This document shows positions 45,189-53,746 of a stretch of DNA of 64,000 nt, one piece after another. The notes beneath the pieces were generated by a model. The model was not told where the DNA came from. It saw nothing but the letters and a program-made list of their open reading frames with translations, and searched no databases. The first letter of the stretch is position 1, and every line of letters starts with the position of its first letter. Location: positions 62,001 through 126,000 of the forward strand of contig JAKSRG010000003.1 in NCBI GenBank assembly GCA_024403735.1. Direction: 5' to 3'. Both the position numbers and the translations under genes were made by a program. This stretch comes from Clostridia bacterium (GTDB lineage Bacteria; Bacillota; Clostridia; Saccharofermentanales; Saccharofermentanaceae).

Positions 45189-46082
45189 ATGTATTATTTA
45201 ATTATAATTCTTTTATTATTCTTATTAGTAGGAACTATACTCGCGATATATAGTTTCAAGGAAGCTCATGACCTCAAAATCACCTTCGCTAAACTTACTA
45301 AATCGAATACAAATAAGCATGACACTTCATCCTTTATTCAGATTGAGGAAGACTATAAAGACTACTCCCCTATTGTTAAAACTAGTAAAGACTCACTCAA
45401 GGTTTTATTCTTTAGTGATCTTCACATAGAATATTGCTTCATCCCTGTAAGCACCGTTATTTCGGTCATAGACGACGCTATAGCTAACTATAATATCGAT
45501 GCCGTTATCTTTGGTGGGGACCTCTGCAACAAGCCTAAAAACGTATCTAAAGCACACGCTTACATCGATACTATAGCTGAGCACCTTAAACCCAAGGGTA
45601 TTCCATTTCTAGGAACAACTGGAAATCACGATGCTGATGTGGATGCTAAACTTATAGATGTGTGTAGTTTTGTAAATCTTAACAAAACTCCTGTAACAAT
45701 TAAAAATTTTGAGTTACGTGGCATCTACGATTCTGGTAGAGACGACCGTGTATGGGAAGAAAATCCTTTCACCACACACGAACATACAAATATTCTCGTC
45801 TCACATAACCCAGATTGGCTCTTATACGCATCTGAATGTAAATCACTTAATAACATCGACTATATGCTCTCAGGCCATATACACGGCGGTCAGATACGTA
45901 TGCCATGGGGTCTCGAGAACACTTTGTTCCGCAAAGACATACTTCCTAAGAAAAATAAGGTTGTAAAGGGTGTTTTCGATGGGGTCGGCGTAAAATTCTT
46001 CATATCAAGAGGAATTGGCTGCATACTCGTGCCATTTAGATTTTTAGCACCACCTGAGATTACTGTTGTAGAAATTGAATAA
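45189..46082 (+). CDS. membrane-anchored calcineurin-like metallophosphoesterase, YkuE-like
   Basis: 297 residues. An N-terminal signal-anchor helix (about 2-22) is followed by the metallophosphoesterase core with all five motifs: FFSDLH, FGGDLCN, GTTGNHDAD, LVSHNPDW and SGHIHGGQ. The final two metal histidines are present, so it should be active with two Mn2+ or Fe2+ ions. Related proteins (YkuE, YaeI) hydrolyse phosphodiesters or lipid-linked pyrophosphates at the membrane. Substrate unknown. Single gene. Confidence 0.93.
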   Translation: MYYLIIILLLFLLVGTILAIYSFKEAHDLKITFAKLTKSNTNKHDTSSFIQIEEDYKDYSPIVKTSKDSLKVLFFSDLHIEYCFIPVSTVISVIDDAIANYNIDAVIFGGDLCNKPKNVSKAHAYIDTIAEHLKPKGIPFLGTTGNHDADVDAKLIDVCSFVNLNKTPVTIKNFELRGIYDSGRDDRVWEENPFTTHEHTNILVSHNPDWLLYASECKSLNNIDYMLSGHIHGGQIRMPWGLENTLFRKDILPKKNKVVKGVFDGVGVKFFISRGIGCILVPFRFLAPPEITVVEIE

Positions 46083-46093
46083 TTCCAAGCAAT

Positions 46094-46211
46094 AAAAAAG
46101 GACCGCTCATGCAGTCCCATAGCTCATAAATCTTTGGGCAAAAACTTATGAAATGTGACAACTATGGTAAGAAACCCTCTTTCTATGCCTAGATCACACT
46201 TGTATATTATC
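46094..46211 (-). ncRNA. candidate stand-alone structured small RNA, about 108 nt
   Basis: Between the glgP terminator and the phosphoesterase gene, the minus strand has an extended -10 promoter (TG-C-GATAAT, GATAAT at 46206-46211), a predicted start near 46200 and an intrinsic terminator at 46100-46117 (GGACTGC, loop ATGA, GCGGTCC, then TTTTTT). The RNA in between can form an 11-bp hairpin (46125-46150, loop GCCC), an enclosing helix CCATAG/CTATGG (46162-46167 with 46117-46122), and AGTGTGA (46194-46200) pairing with TCACATT (46152-46158) in the asymmetric internal loop, giving a pseudoknot. A 5-bp hairpin lies at 46170-46184. No minus-strand gene follows for 1 kb, so it is not a leader, and it encodes no convincing peptide. 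It matches no family I know. Confidence 0.6.
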
Positions 46212-46295
46212 GCAACATATTATTAATAGAAATTGACAATTCGGACAAATTAGCTTCTGAATTTATAGCGAATATATCTCGAAAATCATAAAAAT

Positions 46296-46325
46296 AGCCT
46301 CTCTTCACATTCGTAAAGAGAGGCT
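46296..46325 (-). terminator. intrinsic terminator of glgP
   Basis: Minus-strand 10-bp stem AGCCTCTCTT/AAGAGAGGCT with a 10-base loop, followed by ATTTTTATG. Confidence 0.9.
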
Positions 46326-46352
46326 TATTATTTGTTCGATTAACTTACTAGA

Positions 46353-48755
46353 TTAGATCTTGCAAGGCTTAATGTTCCAAATCTCTTCAGCGTACTCGCT
46401 AATTGTACGGTCTGATGAGAATCTACCTGAATTACAGATGTTGATCCAAGCCTTCTTAGCCCAAGCCAACTCATTCTTGTAATCTGTGTAGATCTGATCT
46501 CTTGTCTTACGGTAATCGTCGAAGTCACCAAGTACATAGTATGTATCACCTGGGTTCCAGTTGTCACCATAGAGGAGACCATTGTAAAGATCTCTGAACA
46601 TGCCTGTTCCCTCGTCGTTGAATGAACCATCAATAAGTCTATCGAGAGCCTTCTTAAGACCTGGGATGTTCTCATACTGCCACTGTGGGTTGTAGTAAGC
46701 CTTTGTAGCAGCCATATTCTCAGCACGGCAACCGAAGATGTAGATGTTCTCGTTACCTACTGCATCAGCAATCTCTACATTAGCACCATCGAGTGTACCA
46801 AGTGTAAGAGCACCGTTCATCATGAACTTCATGTTACCTGTACCTGAAGCCTCGAGACCAGCTGTAGAAATCTGCTCTGAGATATCAGCTGCTGGGAACA
46901 TACGCTCACCGTTTGATACGTTGTAGTTCTCGATGAAGTAAACCTTAAGTCTACCCTTCATGTCTGGATCGTTGTCGATCATCTTAGCAATCTCGTTGAT
47001 GAACTTAATGATAGCCTTAGCTCTGAAGTAACCAGGAGCAGCCTTAGCACCAAAGAGGATTGTTACAGGTGGGAGATCAAGTGATGGGTTCTCCTTAATT
47101 CTGTCATAGAGGTTCAATGCATAGAGAGCATTGAGGAGCTGTCTCTTGTACTCGTGGAGACGCTTAATCTGGATATCAAATACTGAATCTGGGTTAAGCT
47201 CAACACCAGCTGTCTTCTTAAGGAAGTCAGCATATGAAGCCTTGTTAGCTCTCTTAATAGCGATAACTCTCTTGAGAACTTCCTCATCATCCTTATACTT
47301 CTCGAGCTTCTTCAAATCCTCGAGGTGTGTAACCCACTTATCGTTGCCGAGGAGCTCTGTAAAGAGTGCAGCAAGCTCAGGGTTACAAGCACGGAGCCAT
47401 CTTCTAGGTGTAACACCGTTTGTCTTGTTAGAGAACTTCTCTGGGTAAATCTCATACCACTCCTTGAGTGTCTCTCTCTTAAGGATATCTGTATGGAGTG
47501 CAGCTACACCGTTAACTGAGTGTGAACCGTAGATAGCCATCCAAGCCATCTGAACCTTACCATCAGCGAGCATGCTCATTCTGTCGATAAGCTCTGAATA
47601 TACACCAGCCTCATACATCTGAGCTCTGAACTGGTTGTTGATACCCTCTACAATCTCGAAGATACGTGGGAAGAGATATCTGAAGATTGAGATATCCCAC
47701 TTCTCAAGAGCCTCAGCCATGATTGTGTGGTTAGTATAAGCGAATGTCTCCTTAACGATCTCCCAAGCATCTTCCCAACGAACGCCATTCTCATCAACGA
47801 GAATTCTCATAAGCTCTGGGATACCGATAACTGGGTGTGTATCGTTAAGCTGAATTGCATTGTACTTAGCAAAATCATGGAGATCATCACCATGAACTGC
47901 CTTATATCTTCTAACGATATCCTGAAGTGATGCAGATACGAAGAAGTACTGCTGTCTTACACGGAGAACCTTACCATCATAAGATGAATCATTTGGATAG
48001 AGAACTCTCCAGATATCGTTAACACGGTTACGCTGGATAACAGCATCATCAAATCTCTGTGAATTAAAGAGGTTGAAGTCGAACTCTTCTGCTGGCTCAG
48101 CCTTCCAAAGACGGAGAAGGTTGATGTTCTTTGTGCCGTAACCTGTGATAGGAAGGTCACATGGAACAGCCCAAACGTCCATATCATTGTAATGAACCTT
48201 TACTCTCTCATTGAAACGCTGGAGTGTGAATGGATAACCACGCTCCATCCATGAATCTGGATGCTCCTTCTGGAAACCATTCTCAATTGTCTGACGGAAC
48301 AAACCGTAACGGTACATGATACCGTAACCAGTTACTGGAAGGTTAAGTGTTGTACATGAATCGAGGAAACATGCAGCAAGTCTACCAAGACCACCATTAC
48401 CAAGAGCTGGATCTGTTTCTTCCTCAAGAATGTCTGTAAGATTATAACCATATGAAGCCATTGCTTCTTTAGCTACATCATAAATACCGAGGTTAACGAG
48501 GTTGTTAAGAAGTGAACGACCCTCGAGGAACTCTGCTGAAAAATAATAAGCCTGTCTCTCATTGCTGTAAGCTACACGAGTTTCTTCCCAGTTATCAGAA
48601 ATCAACTCAACAATACTCTTTGACAAAGCTGTCCAATAATCTCTTGCAGATGCCTTATCAGCTGTAAAACCTGTCTCTGCTCTAACGTGAGCATCAATAC
48701 GATCTGTAAGCATCTTTACTGTTACTTTTTTTGCCATAATTTGCAACGACGCCAC
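46353..48755 (-). CDS. glgP: glycogen/starch (maltodextrin) phosphorylase
   Basis: 800 residues of the GT35 family. The N-terminal part holds DPALGNGGLGRLAACFLDS, and the C-terminal part holds the pyridoxal-phosphate site in EASGTGNMKFMMNGALTLGT (lysine of GNMKF). ENYNVSNGERMFPAADIS and QLNDTHPVIGIPELMRI are also typical. It releases glucose-1-phosphate from alpha-1,4-glucans. The start is most likely GTG at 48753-48755, 8 bases behind GGGGGAG; the internal ATG six codons later has no ribosome site. That GTG sits in a hairpin. No other glycogen gene is adjacent. Confidence 0.97.
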   Translation of the reverse strand: MASLQIMAKKVTVKMLTDRIDAHVRAETGFTADKASARDYWTALSKSIVELISDNWEETRVAYSNERQAYYFSAEFLEGRSLLNNLVNLGIYDVAKEAMASYGYNLTDILEEETDPALGNGGLGRLAACFLDSCTTLNLPVTGYGIMYRYGLFRQTIENGFQKEHPDSWMERGYPFTLQRFNERVKVHYNDMDVWAVPCDLPITGYGTKNINLLRLWKAEPAEEFDFNLFNSQRFDDAVIQRNRVNDIWRVLYPNDSSYDGKVLRVRQQYFFVSASLQDIVRRYKAVHGDDLHDFAKYNAIQLNDTHPVIGIPELMRILVDENGVRWEDAWEIVKETFAYTNHTIMAEALEKWDISIFRYLFPRIFEIVEGINNQFRAQMYEAGVYSELIDRMSMLADGKVQMAWMAIYGSHSVNGVAALHTDILKRETLKEWYEIYPEKFSNKTNGVTPRRWLRACNPELAALFTELLGNDKWVTHLEDLKKLEKYKDDEEVLKRVIAIKRANKASYADFLKKTAGVELNPDSVFDIQIKRLHEYKRQLLNALYALNLYDRIKENPSLDLPPVTILFGAKAAPGYFRAKAIIKFINEIAKMIDNDPDMKGRLKVYFIENYNVSNGERMFPAADISEQISTAGLEASGTGNMKFMMNGALTLGTLDGANVEIADAVGNENIYIFGCRAENMAATKAYYNPQWQYENIPGLKKALDRLIDGSFNDEGTGMFRDLYNGLLYGDNWNPGDTYYVLGDFDDYRKTRDQIYTDYKNELAWAKKAWINICNSGRFSSDRTISEYAEEIWNIKPCKI

Positions 48756-48764
48756 CTTGGCGTC
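48748..48764 (-). promoter_or_regulatory. hairpin at the glgP start codon
   Basis: Minus-strand GACGCC (48759-48764) and GGCGTC (48748-48753) form a 6-bp GC-rich stem with a 5-base loop. The GTG start codon (48753-48755) lies across the loop and stem edge, and GGGGGAG abuts the stem, so folding should limit ribosome access. Confidence 0.6.
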
Positions 48765-48791
48765 TCCCCCTCACATATAGAATACATGTTT

Positions 48792-48821
48792 ATTTTATCA
48801 GTTTGACAATAAATCGGTCAA
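48792..48821 (-). promoter_or_regulatory. glgP promoter
   Basis: Minus-strand TTGACC (48816-48821), 18-bp spacer, TAAAAT (48792-48797), about 30 bases ahead of the glgP ribosome site. The remaining 48822-49010 is AT-rich with no further gene seen. Confidence 0.6.
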
Positions 48822-49010
48822 ATACACATGGAATATGATACTACCGAATATTTAACTAAATATGTCGATTTTATATACATTTTGTCAATGTCCGTTTACA
48901 TTTACAATTTGCTAATTAGTACAAGATTTCTTATTATTAATGCTTTTCAATAGTTTTAAACGGTTATTTATATTATAATTATAAAATTATCGACTTAATC
49001 GGAGGCTAAG

Positions 49011-49895
49011 ATGCACCCAGCTATATCTATTGTAATTGCAATAATACTAGGTTTATTGATTGGTATAGGACTTACTTATATCTTCAAGATTATCCCTGAG
49101 AAGTGGCTACAGGACTATGGTTACAATCCTAATTCACCTAAGTTCCGTCCTGCTAAAAGAATGAAGCTAATTCCTCACGGTATCCTAGCTGGAGTATTTT
49201 GTGCAGCATTCTATGTAGCCTCAATTCTATTCTTCCCACAGCTCTATATGAATAATCGCATAATTCATATCGTAGCAGTTGCTATTATTGTTCCAATTCT
49301 GTTCCTCGTACTTATCTCAGATAGACTTAACAGAATTATCCCTGATCAGTTCTGGGTTATGATCTTAGTCTTAGGATTTGTACTCCTTTTATCAGACTAT
49401 CTCGAAGGAACAATCTGGTTCTCATCTAATGCTCCTTGGTATGCACCACTTGTTAATCGCATCGGCGGCGCTGTTATCGGCGGAGGCCTTTTGTGGCTCA
49501 TCGGATTTATCGCTGAGACATTCACAGGCAGAGATGCTATGGGCCAAGGCGATATGAAGCTTTTGCTCGGTTGCGGTATGGCAACTGGTATTTATGGATT
49601 AGTTGTTACTTTCTATGTATCTGTAATTGTAGGCGTACTCTTTGCTATCCCTCTTCTCATTAAGAAGCAGATTAGACTTAAGAAAGAGGAAGAAGAGATT
49701 AAAGCTAGCGATAATCCTAAGGAAAAGCGAAAAGAAATTCAGAGAAGAAAAGCTCAAGTTCATTTCTCTGAAGATCCTGATTATCTTGCATTCGGACCAT
49801 TCCTTGCACTTGGCGCAGGTGTTTTTCTAGCACTTGAACCAGTTTTCTTACGAATGCTCGCTGAAACGCTCATTACATTTGGTTTATACTTTTAA
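49011..49895 (+). CDS. prepilin peptidase (A24 family) without methyltransferase domain
   Basis: 294 residues with about eight membrane helices. The two catalytic aspartates of type IV prepilin peptidases are in LISDRLNRIIPDQFW (about 102-116) and MGQGDMKLLLG (about 178-188, the GxGD motif). The N-terminal zinc/methyltransferase domain of PilD-type enzymes (two CxxC) is absent. A charged cytoplasmic insertion rich in Lys and Glu lies at about 220-255. It would cleave prepilin-like leaders at the membrane, yet no pilin or assembly gene is near. It heads a three-gene operon. Confidence 0.85.
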   Translation: MHPAISIVIAIILGLLIGIGLTYIFKIIPEKWLQDYGYNPNSPKFRPAKRMKLIPHGILAGVFCAAFYVASILFFPQLYMNNRIIHIVAVAIIVPILFLVLISDRLNRIIPDQFWVMILVLGFVLLLSDYLEGTIWFSSNAPWYAPLVNRIGGAVIGGGLLWLIGFIAETFTGRDAMGQGDMKLLLGCGMATGIYGLVVTFYVSVIVGVLFAIPLLIKKQIRLKKEEEEIKASDNPKEKRKEIQRRKAQVHFSEDPDYLAFGPFLALGAGVFLALEPVFLRMLAETLITFGLYF

Positions 49896-49912
49896 TCTGG
49901 AGATGATTATTA

Positions 49913-50929
49913 ATGGACAAAAAGGTTATATCACAAATATATAAAAACAATTTTGGTTTCCCTAATCAGATTAACTGGGGCCATGCTTTGTTTTTAAGTT
50001 CTGTCTCTACATTGACAGTATATTTAATTCAGCAGATGTTTATTACTTCAGGTTATCTATTCACAACGACATCTCTAGCAGGATTTTTCTTAACTAATTC
50101 ATTACTTACTGTATTAGCATTGCTTCTACCTGTAGCTACTCTCTTTATTGAGACAAAGACACATCCTAAGAATAGAATTGTCGATTCAATTGGCGACTAT
50201 ACAGGACTTGGACCTCTACTTCTCGCACTCATCTCTGGATGTGCACTCCCACTTATTAAGATTCCACTTCATAATCTTTGTGCTTGGATTTGGCTTAGAA
50301 TGGGTAACACGGTTATCTTCCCTACATTCTTCTGTGTTAACGATGGCGTAAGTATCCTTGAGAAGACACTTTACTACTTTACTAATACACTTATTCCTGC
50401 ATTTGGAATTTCATTCTTCTTTACTGGCCTTTTGTGGGCATGCCTCCCTAAGGATAAGAAGTCCAAGATACTTAAGTATTTCATCATCGCCTTCTCATTC
50501 GCAGTATTCTCACTTAATCCTACTGATTTCTTAGGACTATTTATCGTAGGCATCTGGTTATGTTTCTTACGCGAGAAGGCTAACAACGCATGGGCACCAC
50601 TTCTTGCACTTCTTTGTTCAGGCGGAATGGAGTTCTTCGTACTTAGACATGTACCTTCAGTAGATATCACAATGGTTCAGGTATATTCAGATATGAACTC
50701 AACATATGTATATTCATCTGCACCAGCACTACTCGCAGGCGTAATCTTGCTTTTGAGTTTTATTAAGCCACTTACAGACTTTAATAGCGCATATTATTCT
50801 GAATATGGCTACGACCAGCAGGAAGATAAGTCTATTAGCTTCAAGTCTGGTATTAATCTAGGATTAATCGTAGCAGTAATCATCTTCATCGTTTTGTGGG
50901 TATTGCTACTTAAAGGAGGTAACGAATGA
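49913..50929 (+). CDS. polytopic membrane protein, unknown function
   Basis: 338 residues with nine or ten hydrophobic helices. No signature of a transporter or protease family is convincing; a segment around 215-230 (WLCFLREKANNAWAPLLALL) faintly recalls CAAX-protease-like proteins, but the Glu-Glu and His motifs are missing. It starts 17 bases after the prepilin peptidase and overlaps the AI-2E-like gene by 4 bases, so the three are co-translated. Confidence 0.7.
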   Translation: MDKKVISQIYKNNFGFPNQINWGHALFLSSVSTLTVYLIQQMFITSGYLFTTTSLAGFFLTNSLLTVLALLLPVATLFIETKTHPKNRIVDSIGDYTGLGPLLLALISGCALPLIKIPLHNLCAWIWLRMGNTVIFPTFFCVNDGVSILEKTLYYFTNTLIPAFGISFFFTGLLWACLPKDKKSKILKYFIIAFSFAVFSLNPTDFLGLFIVGIWLCFLREKANNAWAPLLALLCSGGMEFFVLRHVPSVDITMVQVYSDMNSTYVYSSAPALLAGVILLLSFIKPLTDFNSAYYSEYGYDQQEDKSISFKSGINLGLIVAVIIFIVLWVLLLKGGNE

Positions 50930-52188
50930 CAGATCTGGAACGTTACAACAAAGATAAAGCCCTGGTAATGAGTATTATCAAATACATCTTGCTATTCCTT
51001 ATTGGTGTAGCTGTTATCTATGGCTTAACTAAATTACTTATGATGATGATCCCATTCTTAGTTGGTTTCCTTCTAGCTAAGTCTAGTCATATGATCTCAG
51101 ATCCAATATGCAATCTCTTAGGTATTGATAAGCCTTCTAAGAAGTCTAAGCCTATTAAGGTCAAGCCAGCTAAGAAGAGAAACTGGTTCATGAAGATAAT
51201 TAGTCCTGAACCTAAGCCTAAGAAGTCTGGAAGAACAGTTGCAGCAACTATCACTTATGCAATTCTTTTAGTACTCGTGCTCCTTGTATGTGCTTGGGCA
51301 GCGCTAGCACTTATCTCACAGGCCAACAATGCAGTTTCTAAGATTGCTAATATTGCTAGAAATCTTGATTACGACTCACTTGGCATGAATGAATTGGAAA
51401 GATTCTCAACTGAGAATGGTGGTTGGCTAAGTCCAGAAGTCATCACATTATTACAGGAAAACATATATACACTCGCTAACAATGCGATGAAGTTCATCCC
51501 TACAGTACTTACATCTACTATTACATTCGTACTCGATATCATTAGTAGCTTACCAACAGTGCTCTTCATCGTTATCTGCGTAATCCTTAGTGGTTTCTAC
51601 TTCATTAACGATGGTCCTTCAGTAGCAAAGCTTTACCTCAAGAGTGTTCCTAATAAGGATTTCAGAAAGAAGTCTTTCAACCTTATTAACGACCTCTCAG
51701 ATACAGTCTTCAAAGTATTAGCTGGATATCTCTTCCTCCTAGTAGTTACAGCGGTCGAGGCTGGTATTGTACTTTACTTAGCAGATGTTGATTACATCGT
51801 GATCTTAGCAATAATCACTGGTCTTATCGACTTCTTACCTGTACTTGGTATCTCAGCAACAATGGTTCCTGTTATGGGCTACTGTGCATTCCACGGTAAC
51901 TACAAGGCAGTTGTCATCATCATCATCGGTATGGCAATAATGACTGTTGTAAGACGAATTCTCGAGCCACTCGTACTTGGTAAGTCAATGAAGCTTCACC
52001 CACTCCTCATGCTCATCGCAATGGTTATTGGTATGTACGTATGGGGCGCTATTGGTTTCCTCTTAGGACCTACAGCAATGATCATCATTATCCAGGTAAT
52101 GAAGGTATTCAACCTTGATAAGAAAGCTCAAGTATTCCTCTCCAAGGTTCTCCACAGATTTATGGCTGCTCCTGAGGAAGAAGCTTAA
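50926..52188 (+). CDS. AI-2E family / YtvI-like membrane exporter
   Basis: 420 residues with the usual seven to eight helices of the family. Helix pair at about 15-50, a basic cytoplasmic loop enlarged by Lys/Pro-rich sequence (KPSKKSKPIKVKPAKK, 67-100), helix at about 105-130, and the family-typical C-terminal block LAIITGLIDFLPVLGISATM, RRILEPLVLGKSMKLHPLLM and GAIGFLLGPTAMIII. Members include AI-2 exporter TqsA, Na+/H+ antiporters and the B. subtilis sporulation-associated YtvI. Substrate cannot be assigned. Confidence 0.88.
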   Translation: MTDLERYNKDKALVMSIIKYILLFLIGVAVIYGLTKLLMMMIPFLVGFLLAKSSHMISDPICNLLGIDKPSKKSKPIKVKPAKKRNWFMKIISPEPKPKKSGRTVAATITYAILLVLVLLVCAWAALALISQANNAVSKIANIARNLDYDSLGMNELERFSTENGGWLSPEVITLLQENIYTLANNAMKFIPTVLTSTITFVLDIISSLPTVLFIVICVILSGFYFINDGPSVAKLYLKSVPNKDFRKKSFNLINDLSDTVFKVLAGYLFLLVVTAVEAGIVLYLADVDYIVILAIITGLIDFLPVLGISATMVPVMGYCAFHGNYKAVVIIIIGMAIMTVVRRILEPLVLGKSMKLHPLLMLIAMVIGMYVWGAIGFLLGPTAMIIIIQVMKVFNLDKKAQVFLSKVLHRFMAAPEEEA

Positions 52189-52218
52189 TCGACTATCTCG
52201 AAAACAATATGCAAAAAT

Positions 52219-52253
52219 AAAGGATGTTTTCCGCTACTTGGAAAACATCCTTT
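52219..52253. terminator. bidirectional terminator
   Basis: 14-bp stem AAAGGATGTTTTCC/GGAAAACATCCTTT with a 7-base loop between convergent genes. The plus strand continues TTTTTGTTATG and the minus strand TTTATTTTTGCAT. Confidence 0.9.
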
Positions 52254-52275
52254 TTGTTATGAAACACTAATTAAT

Positions 52276-53718
52276 TTACTCTACTATGCCCAAGTCCTCT
52301 GCCACTGTAATTTTGAAATCCGTGATGGCCTCTTCCCTTGTTTTCTCACCAGCAGTATATTGTCTTACCTGTTCACGCCAAATATTATTAATTGTTTCAT
52401 CATATTCAGAAAGAACAGTACCAGACGCACTTGAGTTAGCTGGAATAAAATACTCATACATATTCTGACCGCCCAAGTAATCACATGAACCATCAGACAT
52501 TTCCAACACCTTACCTGAAACTACTGGAATTCTGAACTCAGGATAACGCATCTCGCCATTAGCCCATAAATACTGAAGACCAGTCTCAGAATAATCTAGT
52601 GTAATCCACTCAATAAATTCAGCAATCGCCGCCTTCTTCTCATCTGAAGCCTGTGCAGCATATTGAGATGTAACAACCCAGTTTCCACCCCAGAAAAAAC
52701 CTTCAGGAGACTCAGTTACTCTCCAATCACCAGCAGTGTCATAGCCGTATCCACCCAACACATAGTTAATAAACCAAGAAGGTCCAAAGAATGCGAATAC
52801 TTCTCTATCACCAGTTCCATTCATATCGGCATACCACATATCATACCAATCCATAGTATCATTATGGTAATCGTTTTCCATAAGTTTCAATGAGATATCC
52901 AGAAACTCTTCACGAGCTGGATCAATGTAAAGATTTCCATCAACAACCCAACCATACGAAGCGCTGTTCTCAACAGGACGCCACATATCTCCATCACTAG
53001 AAACAATTGAATAGCCTTTCGCTTTTAAATCTTCAGCAGCAACCCAGAACTTATCCCAGTTACCTGAACCACCACCAACAATCTCTTTAATCTCTTCAGG
53101 ATCTGATGTGCCCCATGTGTCTTCTGCAATTGAAGCTCGATAAATCATTACACCAGCTGCTGATTCATAGGATAATGCAACAATCTTTCCATCAGATGGA
53201 CGAGTACCTACTTCTACTGAGTATTGAGCAATATCAGCCATAGCAACACCAGAATTAACATCTATTCCAAGATCTTCATATGGACATGCATAGGAAGACA
53301 TGGAACCTTGTGTATACTTACTAGCAAATGAACTCTCAACAAAATATACATCAACATCCCCTTCTACAAGGGCACTATCAAGAGCCATACGATAACCACC
53401 GTTATCCGTAGCTATTTGTGTTACATAGATATCGTAATCAAAATCTGGATGAAGTTCCAGGAACTTATCCACGATAAGCCTTGTATCATCTGCATATCCC
53501 CAAACCGAAATAGCCTCCCTTTCCTGGACATCTGGTATTTCTGTTGGATCCACAGGTGGACTAGTCTCTTCACTAGAATAAACAACCTCTGTCTCTTTAG
53601 GTGGCTTTTCAATCTCAACATCAGCCTTAACAAATGCGCCGCTACCTTTCTTGTTACATGAAGTAACAGGCACGAGCATAATCGTAGTAATTAGTAACGC
53701 TGCTAAAACCTTTTTCAT
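52276..53718 (-). CDS. lipoprotein extracellular solute-binding protein (family 1-like)
   Basis: 480 residues from MKKVLAALLITTIML; GAGGAG precedes this ATG. A lipoprotein signal peptide ends in VPVTSC with Cys21 as the lipidated residue, followed by a linker rich in Pro, Glu and Thr (about 30-65). The mature domain matches sugar-type ABC binding proteins (AISVWGYADDTRLIVDKFLE, ending in a tryptophan-rich pocket: FFGPSWFINYVL, FFWGGNWVVT). It should bind a carbohydrate outside the membrane. No permease or ATPase genes are next to it, so it relies on a distant transporter. Confidence 0.88.
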   Translation of the reverse strand: MKKVLAALLITTIMLVPVTSCNKKGSGAFVKADVEIEKPPKETEVVYSSEETSPPVDPTEIPDVQEREAISVWGYADDTRLIVDKFLELHPDFDYDIYVTQIATDNGGYRMALDSALVEGDVDVYFVESSFASKYTQGSMSSYACPYEDLGIDVNSGVAMADIAQYSVEVGTRPSDGKIVALSYESAAGVMIYRASIAEDTWGTSDPEEIKEIVGGGSGNWDKFWVAAEDLKAKGYSIVSSDGDMWRPVENSASYGWVVDGNLYIDPAREEFLDISLKLMENDYHNDTMDWYDMWYADMNGTGDREVFAFFGPSWFINYVLGGYGYDTAGDWRVTESPEGFFWGGNWVVTSQYAAQASDEKKAAIAEFIEWITLDYSETGLQYLWANGEMRYPEFRIPVVSGKVLEMSDGSCDYLGGQNMYEYFIPANSSASGTVLSEYDETINNIWREQVRQYTAGEKTREEAITDFKITVAEDLGIVE

Positions 53719-53746
53719 AAAACTTCTCCTCATTTCATATTTCTTC

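Noticed and set aside
50926-52188. Quorum-sensing AI-2 exporter
   Set aside because: The AI-2E family name is historical; members have several substrates and no luxS or lsr gene is in this window.
10040-52215. Short repeat CTCGAAAACA downstream of several terminators (near 10057, 46277, 52196)
   Set aside because: The same string is frequent inside genes as codons for Val-Phe-Glu, so the intergenic copies may be chance; the ATG/ATTG signal after U-tracts is the stronger part of this pattern.
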